Origin: Azohydromonas caseinilytica
Lineage (GTDB): Bacteria; Pseudomonadota; Gammaproteobacteria; Burkholderiales; Burkholderiaceae_C
Direction: 5' to 3'
Length of the DNA stretch: 64,000 nucleotides
Assembly (NCBI RefSeq): GCF_012927045.1
Contig: NZ_JABBFW010000005.1
Location: 124,001 to 188,000 of the forward strand
Shown here: piece by piece, positions 29,076-44,063 of the stretch
Layout: each line of letters starts with the position of its first letter
Numbering within the stretch: the first letter of the stretch is position 1
The notes under the pieces: model-generated
Told to the model about the DNA's origin: nothing
Database searches by the model: none
The model's input: the letters and a program-made list of their open reading frames with translations, nothing else
Translations under genes and position numbers: made by a program

Positions 29076-30817
29076 ACGCCGAGCTTGTCCTTCAGGAAGG
29101 CATCGACCTCGGCCACGGCCACCGGTGTGGCCTGGGCATCGCGCCGCCCCTGGTATTCCAGTCGTCCGTCCTTGAGGCCGCGGTCGGAAATGACGACCCG
29201 GTGCGGTACGCCAATAAGTTCCCAGTCGGCGAACATCGCGCCCGGGCGCTCGCCGCGGTCGTCGAGCAGCACATCCACGCCCAGTGCCTGCAGCGACTGG
29301 TACAAGCGCTCGGCCTCTGCACGCACTGCCTCGCTGCGGTCCATGCCGATGGGGCAGACCACCACGCGGAACGGTGCCATCGCGTCCGGCCAGATGATGC
29401 CGCGCTCGTCATGGTTCTGTTCAATGGCAGCACCCAGCAGCCGCGTCACGCCGATGCCGTAGCAGCCCATCTCCATGAACTGAGGCTTGCCCTTCTCGTC
29501 CAGGTACGTGGCGTTCATGGCCTGGGAGTACTTGGTGCCGAGGTAGAACACATGCCCCACCTCGATGCCGCGTTGAATCGCCAGCGTGCCGCGGCCGTCG
29601 GGCGACGGGTCGCCTTCCACCACGTTGCGGATGTCGGCCACCGCGTCGGGCTCGGGCAGGTCACGGCCCCAATTGGCGCCGGTGTAGTGGAAGTCCGCGT
29701 CGTTGGCGCCACAGACGAAGTCACTCATGTTCGCCACCGTACGGTCGGCCACCACTTTCACCGGCTGCTTCAAACCGATGGGCCCCAGATAGCCAGGCTT
29801 GCAGCCGAAGTGAGCGTCGATTTCGGCAATGGTGGCAAAACGGAAGCCGCCCTTAAGCCCTTCGATCTTGCTGGCCTTGACCTCATTGAGCTCATGGTCA
29901 CCACGCACCAGCAGCAGCCAGACCGTGGTCTTCACCACCTTGCCGTCTTCACCAAGCTCGTCGGTGGCCAGAGCCAGCGACTTCACCGTGCGCTGCAGCG
30001 GCAGGTCCAGCAACTCGGCCACATCGGCACAGGTAGCCTTGCCCGGCGTGGGCGTTTTCACCAGTGGCTCGGCGGCCGCAGCGCGTTCGGGAATCAGCGA
30101 CAGCGCCTCGGCCAGCTCGATGTTGGCGGCGTAGTCGCTGGCGGGACAGTAGACGATCGCATCCTCGCCGGTGTCGGCAATGACCTGGAACTCGTGCGAG
30201 CGGTCGCCGCCAATGGCACCAGTGTCGGCTGCCACAGCACGGTACTGCAGCCCCATACGGTCGAAGATGGCCACGTACGCCTTGAACATCGCGTCGTAGC
30301 TGCGGCCTGCAGCCTCCATGTCGCGGTCGAAGGAGTAGGCGTCCTTCATCGTGAACTCACGGCCACGCATGATTCCGAAACGAGGACGGCGCTCGTCGCG
30401 GAACTTGGTCTGGATGTGATAGAAGTTTTTGGGCAGTTGCTTGTAGCTGCGCAGCTCTTGGCGCGCGATGTCCGTTACCACTTCTTCGGAGGTGGGTTGG
30501 ATGATGAAGTCCCGGTCATGCCGATCCTTTACGCGCAGCAATTCCGGCCCCATCTTGTCGAAACGCCCCGTTTCCTGCCAGAGCTCCGCGGGCTGTACCA
30601 CGGGCATGAGCAACTCGATGGCGCCGGCACGGTTCATTTCTTCCCGGATGACGGCCTCCACCTTGCGGATGACACGCAGCCCCATGGGCATGTAGTTGTA
30701 GATGCCCGCGCCCAGGCGCTTGATCAATCCGGCGCGCATCATGAGCTTGTGGCTCACGATCTCGGCATCGGCGGGAGCCTCCTTGAGCGTGGAGACAAAG
30801 AACTGCGAGGCTTTCAT
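29072..30817 (-). CDS. proS: Prolyl-tRNA synthetase
   Basis: 581 residues, bacterial-type class II ProRS with the YbaK-like editing insertion. Motif 1 region [21 protein letters not shown], motif 2 [17 protein letters not shown], and the motif 3 glycine/arginine segment [11 protein letters not shown]. The editing domain lies about 225-400. The ATG at 30817 gives [19 protein letters not shown], the family N-terminus. The open frame upstream is not conserved-looking. Confidence 0.97.
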   Translation of the reverse strand: MKASQFFVSTLKEAPADAEIVSHKLMMRAGLIKRLGAGIYNYMPMGLRVIRKVEAVIREEMNRAGAIELLMPVVQPAELWQETGRFDKMGPELLRVKDRHDRDFIIQPTSEEVVTDIARQELRSYKQLPKNFYHIQTKFRDERRPRFGIMRGREFTMKDAYSFDRDMEAAGRSYDAMFKAYVAIFDRMGLQYRAVAADTGAIGGDRSHEFQVIADTGEDAIVYCPASDYAANIELAEALSLIPERAAAAEPLVKTPTPGKATCADVAELLDLPLQRTVKSLALATDELGEDGKVVKTTVWLLLVRGDHELNEVKASKIEGLKGGFRFATIAEIDAHFGCKPGYLGPIGLKQPVKVVADRTVANMSDFVCGANDADFHYTGANWGRDLPEPDAVADIRNVVEGDPSPDGRGTLAIQRGIEVGHVFYLGTKYSQAMNATYLDEKGKPQFMEMGCYGIGVTRLLGAAIEQNHDERGIIWPDAMAPFRVVVCPIGMDRSEAVRAEAERLYQSLQALGVDVLLDDRGERPGAMFADWELIGVPHRVVISDRGLKDGRLEYQGRRDAQATPVAVAEVDAFLKDKLGV

Positions 30818-30918
30818 GGATACGAAATCAGGAGATTGCACATCGGCGCCACGAGAGGTGGCGGGAGCCCGGGAGTTGCGGGTTAGCGAGGTGACGCAGG
30901 CCGCAGCGAGCCGGTGCA

Positions 30919-30953
30919 ATAATCAAATCAATTCAAGAATTGGGGTTGATTAT
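30919..30953. repeat. Nested inverted repeats over the rppH start
   Basis: Outer arms ATAATCAA (30919-30926) and TTGATTAT (30946-30953) enclose a perfect inner palindrome CAATTC-aa-GAATTG (30929-30942). The right outer arm overlaps the first two bases of the rppH ATG. AT-rich and in the divergent proS/rppH promoter region. Confidence 0.6.
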
Positions 30954-31536
30954 GCTCGACCGTGAAGGCTTCAGGCCCAACGTCGGCATCGTCCTGCTCA
31001 ACGCGCGGAATCAGGTGTTCTGGGGCAAGCGGCTACGCACTCACTCCTGGCAGTTCCCGCAAGGCGGTATCAAGTACGGCGAGACGCCTGAGCAGGCCAT
31101 GTTCCGCGAACTGCACGAGGAGGTTGGGCTGCGTCCGGAGCATGTCAAGGTGCTAGCCCGCACGCGCGATTGGCTGCGCTATGAGGTGCCCGACCACTAC
31201 ATCCGGCGCGACGCGCGTGGTCACTACAAGGGACAAAAGCAGATCTGGTTCCTGCTCAAGCTACTCGGCCGCGACTCGGACATGAACCTGCGCGCCACCG
31301 ATCATCCCGAGTTCGACGCTTGGCGCTGGAACGACTACTGGGTGCCGCTGGACATGGTGATCGAGTTCAAACGCGACGTGTACCAGATGGCGCTCACGGA
31401 ACTCGCGCGCTTCCTTCCGCGCGCCAATCCGCACAACCGCTACCTGCGCGCCGGTATGCGCTCGCACCAGCGGCACGAAGAGCCGTCTGAGACGTCATCG
31501 CTGCCGCCGCCGGCCAATCCAGGCAGTCGCGCCTGA
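30952..31536 (+). CDS. rppH: RNA pyrophosphohydrolase (Nudix)
   Basis: 194 residues. It removes pyrophosphate from 5'-triphosphorylated mRNAs and so starts RNase E decay. The Nudix box [20 protein letters not shown] is intact. The N-terminus [17 protein letters not shown] is typical. The C-terminal 25 residues are low complexity. Divergent from proS and convergent with proB; the 64-bp gap to proB has no clear terminator. Confidence 0.96.
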   Translation: MLDREGFRPNVGIVLLNARNQVFWGKRLRTHSWQFPQGGIKYGETPEQAMFRELHEEVGLRPEHVKVLARTRDWLRYEVPDHYIRRDARGHYKGQKQIWFLLKLLGRDSDMNLRATDHPEFDAWRWNDYWVPLDMVIEFKRDVYQMALTELARFLPRANPHNRYLRAGMRSHQRHEEPSETSSLPPPANPGSRA

Positions 31537-31600
31537 ATCCAAGCCATTGACAGTAGCGCCGGGCCTGACTAGCTCGGGCTCGCCACTGCGGCGACCACAA

Positions 31601-33867
<2,267 letters not shown>

Positions 33868-33872
33868 TCAGC

Positions 33873-34130
33873 TCAGACCGGGGTGACGAAAACCGTCTGG
33901 CGGTTGAGCGCACCCTTGGTAGCAAAGGACACCTGGCCGTCCACAAGGGCGAACAGCGTGTGGTCCTTACCCACGCCGACGTTCGTGCCGGCATGGAACT
34001 TGGTGCCGCGCTGGCGCACGATGATCGAGCCGGCCGAAATGGTTTGGCCGCCGAACACCTTCACGCCCAGCATCTTGGGTTGCGAGTCACGGCCGTTCCG
34101 GGTGGAACCGCCGCCTTTTTTCTGTGCCAT
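33873..34130 (-). CDS. rpmA: 50S ribosomal protein L27
   Basis: 85 residues. The N-terminus [16 protein letters not shown] reaches toward the peptidyl-transferase centre and is in the uncleaved form. The [10 protein letters not shown] block is canonical. It lies 22 bp after rplU. Confidence 0.98.
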   Translation of the reverse strand: MAQKKGGGSTRNGRDSQPKMLGVKVFGGQTISAGSIIVRQRGTKFHAGTNVGVGKDHTLFALVDGQVSFATKGALNRQTVFVTPV

Positions 34131-34152
34131 GGTTCAGCTCTCCTGCGACTGA

Positions 34153-34464
34153 TCAGCCGTTGACCGCGCCGATCTGGATTTCGGTGAAGGTCTGGCGATG
34201 ACCTTGGCGCTTCTGGTAGTGCTTGCGACGGCGCATCTTGAAAATGCGCACCTTGTCATGCTTGCCGTGCGCCACGACAGTGGCAGTGACCGTGGCGCCG
34301 CTGACCAGAGGCGTGCCCACCCTCAGCTCCGCGCCGTTGCCGACAGCCAGAACCTGGTCGATCACGATCTCCTGGCCCACGTCCGCAGCAATCTGTTCTA
34401 CCTTGATCTTTTCGCCGACTGCAACCTTGTATTGCTTGCCGCCGGTTTTTATGACCGCGTACAT
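34153..34464 (-). CDS. rplU: 50S ribosomal protein L21
   Basis: 103 residues. [14 protein letters not shown] at the start and [14 protein letters not shown] near the end are diagnostic. The ATG at 34464 gives the standard length. The open frame continues upstream through non-coding leader. Confidence 0.98.
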   Translation of the reverse strand: MYAVIKTGGKQYKVAVGEKIKVEQIAADVGQEIVIDQVLAVGNGAELRVGTPLVSGATVTATVVAHGKHDKVRIFKMRRRKHYQKRQGHRQTFTEIQIGAVNG

Positions 34465-34522
34465 ATGTGACCTTTCTCTTGACTTCCGTGCACCACGACA
34501 CCCGAAGCGCACGGAACCTATG

Positions 34523-34528
34523 ATTCTA
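34523..34528 (-). promoter_or_regulatory. Putative -10 box for rplU-rpmA
   Basis: TAGAAT on the minus strand (attcta on plus), 59 nt upstream of the L21 start. The -35 is not consensus. Confidence 0.4.
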
Positions 34529-34637
34529 GCCCACACACTGCCATATCCCACTGACACGCAGGGAAAGCATGCTTTCTTGCCACGCCAGAGGCACGCCACA
34601 TACCCCAAGGGCCGGGGGCTATGTGCAGGGCGCTTCC

Positions 34638-34643
34638 TATAAT
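34638..34643 (+). promoter_or_regulatory. Putative -10 box for ispB
   Basis: Perfect TATAAT, 23 nt before the ispB ATG. The -35 is weak. The 202-bp divergent region 34465-34666 contains no gene. Confidence 0.5.
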
Positions 34644-34666
34644 CCGCGCCGACTTTTAGAGCACCC

Positions 34667-35656
34667 ATGACTTCTTCGGCTTCCACACCCAATTCCTCCT
34701 CCGCCGACGAGCTCATGGCGCAGGAGATGCAGACCGTCGACGCCGTCATCGTCGAGCGCCTGCGCTCCGACGTGGCACTGATCAACCAGATCGCGCACTA
34801 CATCATCAGCGCCGGCGGCAAGCGTGTGCGCCCGCGTCTGGTGCTGCTGTTCGCGCGTGCGCTGGGCTTCAAGGGGCCGGAGCGCTTCACCCTAGCGGCC
34901 ATTGTCGAGTTCATCCATACCGCCACGCTGTTGCACGACGATGTGGTGGACGAGTCTTCCTTGCGTCGTGGCCGCCAAACTGCCAATGCGTTGTTCGGCA
35001 ACGCCGCCAGCGTGCTGGTAGGCGACTTTCTGTACTCGCGCGCTTTCCAGATGATGGTGTCCGTCAACCGCATGCGCGTGCTCGACGTGCTGGCCGACGC
35101 CACCAACGTCATCGCCGAAGGCGAAGTGCTGCAGCTGATGAACATGCACGATCCCGATCTTGCGATCGATGACTACCTGCGTGTTATTCGGTACAAGACC
35201 GCCAAACTTTTCGAAGCCAGCGCGCGCCTGGGCGCTGTACTGGCCGAGGCGGACCCCGCTACCGAGGAGCGCTGCGCCGATTACGGCCGCTCGCTGGGCA
35301 CGGCGTTCCAGCTTGTGGACGATCTGCTTGACTACCAGGGCGACACGCAGGAACTGGGCAAGAACGTTGGCGACGATCTGCGCGAAGGCAAGCCCACGCT
35401 GCCGCTGCTCATCGCCATGGCGCGCGGCACTGAGGAAGAGCGGCTGATGATCCGCCACGCCATCGAGCGCGGCGAGGTCGAGCGCCTTCCCGACATCGTG
35501 GAGATCGTGCGCCGTACGGGCGCCCTGGAAGCCACGCGTGCGGCCGCGCGCGCCCAAGCCGACCAAGCACGTGCCAGCCTGGAAACTCTGCCGGATAGCG
35601 AAGCTCGAAAAGCTCTGCTAGAATTTTGTTTTCGCTCGGTGGACAGATCCTTCTGA
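34667..35656 (+). CDS. ispB: Octaprenyl-type polyprenyl diphosphate synthase
   Basis: 329 residues. It extends farnesyl diphosphate with isopentenyl units to the ubiquinone side chain. The two aspartate-rich motifs are DDVVD and DDLLD, with GGKRVRPRL before and [13 protein letters not shown] around the second. Chain length (C40) is inferred from the family. Divergent from rplU, the usual arrangement. Confidence 0.96.
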   Translation: MTSSASTPNSSSADELMAQEMQTVDAVIVERLRSDVALINQIAHYIISAGGKRVRPRLVLLFARALGFKGPERFTLAAIVEFIHTATLLHDDVVDESSLRRGRQTANALFGNAASVLVGDFLYSRAFQMMVSVNRMRVLDVLADATNVIAEGEVLQLMNMHDPDLAIDDYLRVIRYKTAKLFEASARLGAVLAEADPATEERCADYGRSLGTAFQLVDDLLDYQGDTQELGKNVGDDLREGKPTLPLLIAMARGTEEERLMIRHAIERGEVERLPDIVEIVRRTGALEATRAAARAQADQARASLETLPDSEARKALLEFCFRSVDRSF

Positions 35657-35712
35657 AGAATCTGATACACTAGTGAAAGTTGAGGCAGCAAACATAAGCT
35701 GCCTGAACAAAA

Positions 35713-35789
35713 CGGGGTGTAGCTTAGCCTGGTAGAGCGCTACGTTCGGGACGTAGAGGCCGGAGGTTCGAATCCTCTCACCCCGACCA
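35713..35789 (+). tRNA. tRNA-Pro (anticodon CGG)
   Basis: 77 nt with encoded CCA. Acceptor CGGGGTG/CACCCCG is perfect, anticodon stem CTACG/CGTAG with loop TTCGGGA giving CGG. T arm GGAGG TTCGAAT CCTCT. It starts 57 bp after ispB. A possible promoter TGGACA-17-TGATAC lies just upstream, partly in the ispB 3' end. Confidence 0.95.
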
Positions 35790-36009
35790 GGTTTCCTTCT
35801 TTGTCATCTCCCAGACTCCTGTGACAGGGGGCGCGACACGCAAGGTGTCGCGCGGAGAGCGGCTCCCTGGGTCTCACGACCTCTCACTCTTTCGGAACTT
35901 TTTCACGCCAGCGGTTGCCTCGTGCGTGCTTGTGTGCGTCATTGGGGCTGCTGCGCGTTGCGGCATGTCCTGCGCGCGGACGATGATTTTTTATCGCCCT
36001 CTACCGCGC

Positions 36010-37731
<1,722 letters not shown>

Positions 37732-37811
37732 AGGCAACCCAACGGCACCGTGTCCGGCAACGACCGACACGGCGACCGGCGCAGACACGACATCGCCTCG
37801 GGAGGGAGCAC

Positions 37812-39026
37812 ATGGCAGGCGCAGCGACGAAGGCCAGGGAGTTCATCTACGAGTGGGAAGGCCGCGACCGCCAGGGCAAGTCCGTGCGCGGCGAGATGCG
37901 CTCGGCCGGCGAAGCCGCGGTGGGCGCGCACCTGCGCCGCCAGGGCATCGCCGTGCGGCGCGTGCGCCGGCGCCGCCTGCCCGGCGGGCGTGCCATACGG
38001 CGCAAGGACATCGCCCTGTTCACGCGCCAGCTCGCCACGCTGCTGCGCGCCGGCGTGCCGCTGCTGCGGGCCTTCGACATCGTCGCGCGCGGCAGCGGCA
38101 ACCCGCGGCTGGCGCGGCTGCTGCAGGCGGTGCGCGCCGATGTCGAGACCGGCACCAGCCTCTCCGCGGCCTTGCGCAAGCACCCGCAGCACTTCAGCGC
38201 CCTCTATTGCAACTCGGTGCAGGCCGGCGAAAGCGGCGGCGTGCTGGAGCCGCTGCTGGAGCGGCTGGCGCTGCACGAGGAAAAGGCGCTGGCGCTGCAG
38301 GGCCGCATCCGCTCGGCACTGTTCTATCCGGTGATGGTGCTGGCGGTGTCGGCGCTGGTGCTGGCGCTGATCCTGGGGCTGGTGATCCCGGCGTTCAGCG
38401 ACGTGTTCCGCTCTTTCGGTGCCGCCCTGCCCGCGCCCACGCGGGCCGTGATCGCGCTGTCGGAGCTCTTTCTGGCCTGGTGGCCGGCGTTGCTGGCACT
38501 GCTGGCCGGCAGCACCTGGGCAATGGCGCGGGCCTGGCGCCGCTCGCAGCGGCTGCGCGACGGCGCGCAAGCGCTGCTGCTGAAGACACCGGTGTTCGGC
38601 CCGCTGGTGTTCAAGGCGGTGCTGGCGCGCTGGACGCGTACGCTGTCCATGCTCTTTGCCGCCGGCGTGCCGCTGGTGGAAGCCCTGTCCTCGGCTGGCG
38701 CGGCGGCAGGCAACGCGGTGGTGGCGCGCGCCACGGCCCAGGTGCGCAAGGCGGTGGCCGCCGGCACGGCGCTCAGCGCCGCACTGCAGGCCAGTGGCGT
38801 GTTTCCGGGCCTGGTGCTGCAGCTCGCGGCCATCGGCGAGGAGTCCGGCACGCTCGACGCCATGCTGGCCAAGGCGGCCGAGTTCTATGAGAACGAGGTG
38901 GACGAGTCCGCCCGCGGGCTGGCCAGCCTGATGGAGCCGGCCGTGATCGTGATCCTGGGCGGGCTCATCGGCGGCATCGTGGTCGCGATGTACCTGCCCG
39001 TCTTCAAGCTGGGAGCCATCGTCTGA
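37812..39026 (+). CDS. pilC: Type IV pilus inner-membrane platform protein
   Basis: 404 residues with two T2SSF domains (about 60-190 and 265-390) and three transmembrane helices. The signatures are FTRQLATLLRAGVPLLRAFDI and, in the second domain, FAAGVPLVEALSSAG. It transmits PilB motion to pilin assembly. The ATG at 37812 has GGGAGGGAG just upstream. Its last codons contain the Shine-Dalgarno for pilD. Confidence 0.96.
   Translation: MAGAATKAREFIYEWEGRDRQGKSVRGEMRSAGEAAVGAHLRRQGIAVRRVRRRRLPGGRAIRRKDIALFTRQLATLLRAGVPLLRAFDIVARGSGNPRLARLLQAVRADVETGTSLSAALRKHPQHFSALYCNSVQAGESGGVLEPLLERLALHEEKALALQGRIRSALFYPVMVLAVSALVLALILGLVIPAFSDVFRSFGAALPAPTRAVIALSELFLAWWPALLALLAGSTWAMARAWRRSQRLRDGAQALLLKTPVFGPLVFKAVLARWTRTLSMLFAAGVPLVEALSSAGAAAGNAVVARATAQVRKAVAAGTALSAALQASGVFPGLVLQLAAIGEESGTLDAMLAKAAEFYENEVDESARGLASLMEPAVIVILGGLIGGIVVAMYLPVFKLGAIV
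39011..39015 (+). promoter_or_regulatory. Shine-Dalgarno for pilD
   Basis: GGGAG inside the end of pilC, separated by 7 nt from the CTG at 39023. This optimal spacing is the main argument for the CTG start. Confidence 0.55.
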
Positions 39027-39955
39027 CCGATCTGACCTTCCTGCAGCCGCTGCTGCACCCGCTGCCGCTGGCCCTGCTGGGGCTGTGCATTGGCAGCTTT
39101 CTCAACGTGGTCGTGCACCGCCTGCCGCGCATGCTGGAGCGCCAGTGGTGGCAGGACGTGGCGCAGCAGCTGGCCGATGCCGACTCGCACGCGCGCACAC
39201 TGGGCCGTGCGCCCGCCCCGGTCCTGGCCGACAGCGCCGGGGCGCTCCAGCAAGCGCTGGATGCGCTGCCGGCGCTGACGCTGTCGCGCCCGCGCTCGCA
39301 GTGCCCGCACTGCGGCGCGCCCATCGCCTGGCACGACAACCTGCCGCTGCTGGGCTGGCTCAAGCGGCGCGGCCGCTGCGCCGCCTGCGGCGGCCGCATC
39401 GCGCTGCGCTACCCGCTGCTGGAGCTGGGCACAGCCGCGCTCTTTGCCGCCATCGGCGCGCGCTTCGAGGCGCAGCCGCTGGCGCTGCTGTGGTGCGCAG
39501 TGGCGGCGACGCTGCTGGCGCTGGCGCTCATCGACTGGGACACCACCCTGCTGCCCGATGCGCTGACCCTGCCGCTGCTGTGGGCCGGCCTGGTGGCGGC
39601 AGCACTGGACTGGACCCTGCCGCTGCCGCAGGCGCTGTGGGGCGCGGTGGCGGGATACGGGTCGCTGTGGTCGGTGTACTGGCTGTTCAAGCTCGCCACC
39701 GGCAAGGAAGGCATGGGCTACGGCGATTTCAAGTTGATGGCGGCGCTGGGCGCCTGGTTCGGCGCCTGGATGATCATTCCCATCCTGCTCATGGCCTCGC
39801 TGCTGGGCGCGGTGGTCGGTATCGGCATGAAGCTGACCCACTCGCTGCGCGATGGCGTTTATGTGCCCTTCGGCCCCTTCCTGGCCGGGGCCGGGCTGGT
39901 GGTGATGTTGGCCGGCACGCGGGCGGTGCTGGGCTGGATGGGATGGAGCTTTTGA
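39023..39955 (+). CDS. pilD: Type IV prepilin leader peptidase / N-methyltransferase, non-ATG start
   Basis: 310 residues if initiated at CTG 39023. It cleaves and N-methylates type IV prepilins in the inner membrane. The N-terminal GSFLNVVVHRLPR motif is followed by the tetracysteine site CPHC...CAAC. The catalytic aspartates lie in LIDWDTTLLPD and GYGDFKL, and about eight membrane helices are predicted. No in-frame ATG, GTG or TTG exists between the pilC stop and the first helix. The first GTG (39107) would cut the GSFLNVV motif. CTG overlaps the pilC stop (CTGA) and has a good ribosome-binding site. Confidence 0.88.
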   Translation: MTDLTFLQPLLHPLPLALLGLCIGSFLNVVVHRLPRMLERQWWQDVAQQLADADSHARTLGRAPAPVLADSAGALQQALDALPALTLSRPRSQCPHCGAPIAWHDNLPLLGWLKRRGRCAACGGRIALRYPLLELGTAALFAAIGARFEAQPLALLWCAVAATLLALALIDWDTTLLPDALTLPLLWAGLVAAALDWTLPLPQALWGAVAGYGSLWSVYWLFKLATGKEGMGYGDFKLMAALGAWFGAWMIIPILLMASLLGAVVGIGMKLTHSLRDGVYVPFGPFLAGAGLVVMLAGTRAVLGWMGWSF

Positions 39956-40611
39956 TGACTTCGACGACAACCACGACAGTGACGACGACGGCCGCCTCGG
40001 CTCCCCCCGCCACGCCGCTGCGCATCGGCCTCACCGGCGGCATCGGCAGCGGCAAGAGCACCGTGGCGGCGCTGCTGGCCGGGCTGGGCGCGGCGGTGAT
40101 CGACACCGACGCCATCTCGCGCGAGCTCACCGCGCCGGGCGGCGCGGCACTGCCGGCCATCGCCGCGCGGTTCGGCCCCGAGGCCATCGGCGCCGACGGC
40201 GCGCTGGACCGCGCCTGGATGCGCCAGCGCGTGTTCGCCGACGCGGCGGCGCGCCAGCAGCTCGAAGGCATCCTGCACCCCATGATCGGGGCCGAGGTGC
40301 AGCGCCGCAGCGCCGCCGCCGGGGCCGCGCCGCGGGTGTTCGACGTGCCGCTGCTGGCCGAGTCGCTGCACTGGCGCGAGCGCGTGCAGCGCATCCTGGT
40401 GGTGGATTGCAGCGAGGAGACGCAGGTGCAGCGCGTGATGCAGCGCTCGCAATGGAGCGAGGACACCGTGCGCCGTGTCATCGCGCAGCAGGCGCCGCGC
40501 GCGCGGCGGCGCGCCATCGCCGACGCCGTCATCCACAACGACGGGCTGAGCCTGGAGGCGCTGGCGCTGGAGGTCGAAACCCTGTGGCGGGGCTGGTGCC
40601 CGGCCGCGTGA
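39955..40611 (+). CDS. coaE: Dephospho-CoA kinase
   Basis: 218 residues. Last step of coenzyme A synthesis. The P-loop is GLTGGIGSGKSTVA, DTDAISRELT follows, and the RQRVFAD and LHPMI blocks are canonical. An extra N-terminal Thr/Ala-rich stretch of about 18 residues precedes the core. The ATG shares one base with the pilD stop (TGATG). An ATG 12 bp upstream is an alternative. Confidence 0.95.
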   Translation: MTSTTTTTVTTTAASAPPATPLRIGLTGGIGSGKSTVAALLAGLGAAVIDTDAISRELTAPGGAALPAIAARFGPEAIGADGALDRAWMRQRVFADAAARQQLEGILHPMIGAEVQRRSAAAGAAPRVFDVPLLAESLHWRERVQRILVVDCSEETQVQRVMQRSQWSEDTVRRVIAQQAPRARRRAIADAVIHNDGLSLEALALEVETLWRGWCPAA

Positions 40612-40671
40612 AAGAATCCGCGCCCCAGCTGTCCCTTGAGCGGCGCCCCGGGCGCCCTCATCTCCGGTTTC

Positions 40672-40878
40672 ATGACCGCTCCCCGCCTCGTTCCCTGCCC
40701 TCATTGCGGCCAGCCCGCACCCTTCGAGCCCTCCAACCGCTGGCGCCCCTTCTGCAGTCAGCGCTGCCGCGAGATCGACCTCGGCGCCTGGGCGCGCGAG
40801 GACTACCGCGTGCCCGACCGCGGTCGCGACGGCGCCGCGCCCGACGCGCCGGACGAATCTCAGGATTTCCCGCACTGA
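40672..40878 (+). CDS. yacG: DNA gyrase inhibitor YacG (zinc-binding)
   Basis: 68 residues. CPHCGQP and CSQRCREIDLGAW form the four-cysteine zinc site and the YacG signature. In E. coli it binds GyrB and inhibits gyrase. It starts 60 bp after coaE; the zapD gene that normally sits between them is not present. Confidence 0.92.
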   Translation: MTAPRLVPCPHCGQPAPFEPSNRWRPFCSQRCREIDLGAWAREDYRVPDRGRDGAAPDAPDESQDFPH

Positions 40879-40892
40879 TTCGGCGCACCCCC

Positions 40893-40920
40893 TTGAAGCG
40901 TCGGCGGCCATCCCTATAAT
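40893..40920 (+). promoter_or_regulatory. groESL promoter
   Basis: TTGAAG (40893-40898), 16-nt spacer, TATAAT (40915-40920). The flanking CTTGAAG and CCCTATAAT also resemble a sigma-32 promoter, so vegetative and heat-shock polymerases may share it. Confidence 0.75.
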
Positions 40921-40927
40921 CAATTCG

Positions 40928-40954
40928 CTAGCACTCGCCGCCGGTGAGTGCTAA
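40928..40954 (+). promoter_or_regulatory. CIRCE operator (HrcA binding site)
   Basis: CTAGCACTC, 9-nt spacer, GAGTGCTAA: the CIRCE inverted repeat with one mismatch (C for T at the first base). It starts 8 bp after the -10, at the transcription start, and 86 bp before groES. hrcA is not in the window. Confidence 0.93.
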
Positions 40955-41040
40955 CAGCCGGTCGGTGTGGCCGGCTGCGATTTCGTGAAGCGCGCCTGGT
41001 GGCGCGTTCCTGACCTCCCAGACCGAACCAAGGAGAAGCA

Positions 41041-41331
41041 ATGAAACTTCGTCCGTTGCATGACCGCGTGATCGTCAAGCGTCTCGAAAACGAAACCCGC
41101 ACGGCCTCGGGCATCGTGATCCCCGACAACGCCGCGGAAAAGCCCGACCAGGGCGAGGTGCTGGCCGTCGGTCCGGGCAAGCGCAACGACAAGGGCGAGT
41201 TCGTGGCCCTGAACATCAAGGTGGGCGACCGCGTGCTGTTCGGCAAGTACAGCGGCCAGACCGTCAAGGTCGACGGCGACGAGCTGCTGGTGATGCGCGA
41301 AGAGGACCTCTTCGCCGTCGTCGAGAAGTAA
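41041..41331 (+). CDS. groES: Co-chaperonin GroES
   Basis: 96 residues. [14 protein letters not shown], the mobile loop around [15 protein letters not shown] and the [15 protein letters not shown] finish are canonical. Strong ribosome-binding site AAGGAGAA. Caps GroEL. Confidence 0.98.
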   Translation: MKLRPLHDRVIVKRLENETRTASGIVIPDNAAEKPDQGEVLAVGPGKRNDKGEFVALNIKVGDRVLFGKYSGQTVKVDGDELLVMREEDLFAVVEK

Positions 41332-41360
41332 TCGCTCCTCTTCCCACCCGCATCTACTGA

Positions 41361-43019
<1,659 letters not shown>

Positions 43020-43054
43020 TGTCCGGCGCCCTGTAGTCCTACAGAGCCCCAACG

Positions 43055-43086
43055 AAAAGCCCGCGGCGAGAGCCGCGGGCTTTTTT
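43055..43086 (+). terminator. groESL terminator
   Basis: AAAA-GCCCGCGGC, loop gaga, GCCGCGGGC-TTTTTT: textbook rho-independent terminator 35 bp after groEL. Confidence 0.95.
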
Positions 43087-43248
43087 CATGGCGCCGGCGC
43101 TTTGCCGAGACCGGATGTCGCCAAGCCGGCAGTCCCGGTGGTCCCGGCACTCACATCGGGCGGATCGTTTCCTGGGCGTTCGCGAATCCCGCGCTCAGCG
43201 TCACCCAGCGGGAGCGTTGTCCCCTGCAGGATGACAACGCTGGACCGT

Positions 43249-44007
43249 TCAGCCTTCGGCCTTGGGCGCCTGCTCCTGCACGGCCCCGTCCTCTTCCGGC
43301 GGCACCATGCTCGGCTCCGGCGCCTCCACGCGCACATGCTCCCGGGTCCAGGTGCGCAGCGTCAGCGCGGCGTCGCCCAGACCGGACTTCTTGAGCGCGG
43401 AGAACAGCAGCACGCCGATGTCGGCCTCGTCGGTGCTGAGCTCGCCCAGCACCTCGGAGGCGGCGCGCAGCGCGGCGTCGGCTTCCTTGCGCGAGAGCTT
43501 GTCGGCCTTGGTCAGCAGCACCAGCAGCTTCACCTCGCCGTTCTGCACGCGCGGGGCGATGAAGCCCAGCAGCTGCTTGTCCAGGTCGGTGAAGCCCAGG
43601 CGCGGGTCCACCATCAGCACCACGCCGGCGAGGTTGCGCCGCACTTCCAGGTAGTCGGCCATCACTTGCTGCCAGCGCAGCTTGGCCGAGCGCTCCACCG
43701 CGGCGTAGCCGTAGCCCGGCAGGTCGGCGAAGACGGCATCGGGCGCGTCCTTCGGCCCCAGGTGGAACAGGTTGATGTGCTGCGTGCGCCCGGGCGTCTT
43801 GGAGGCGAAGGCCAGGCGCTTTTGCTGCGCCAGGGTGTTGATGGCCGTGGACTTGCCGGCGTTGCTGCGGCCGACGAAGGCGATCTCGGGCAGTTCGGTG
43901 ACGGGCAGCTGGTCGAGCCGGCTGGCGGTGGTCAGGAATCGCGCCGTGTGGGTCCAGGACAGTGCGGACTTGGCATCGGCTTCCACCGGTGTAAGGGACG
44001 TGTGCAT
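43249..44007 (-). CDS. engB: YihA/EngB-type ribosome-biogenesis GTPase
   Basis: 252 residues. G1 is VGRSNAGKST, G3 DLPGYG, G4 LTKADK. It functions in 50S assembly. The C-terminal tail of about 30 residues is acidic and Pro-rich. The ATG at 44007 gives MHTSLTPVEADAK. The frame is open upstream but runs into the cytochrome gene's promoter. The 43087-43248 stretch holds nothing recognisable. Confidence 0.95.
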   Translation of the reverse strand: MHTSLTPVEADAKSALSWTHTARFLTTASRLDQLPVTELPEIAFVGRSNAGKSTAINTLAQQKRLAFASKTPGRTQHINLFHLGPKDAPDAVFADLPGYGYAAVERSAKLRWQQVMADYLEVRRNLAGVVLMVDPRLGFTDLDKQLLGFIAPRVQNGEVKLLVLLTKADKLSRKEADAALRAASEVLGELSTDEADIGVLLFSALKKSGLGDAALTLRTWTREHVRVEAPEPSMVPPEEDGAVQEQAPKAEG

Positions 44008-44063
44008 GAGGCATTGTAAAATTTCAAGGTTTGCCCCCATTGACCCTTTCGGCAGCCATACCA

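Noticed and set aside
28913..30886. 657-codon plus-strand frame opposite proS
   Set aside because: Antisense shadow of proS; composition is His/Val/Gln-rich and no motif is present.
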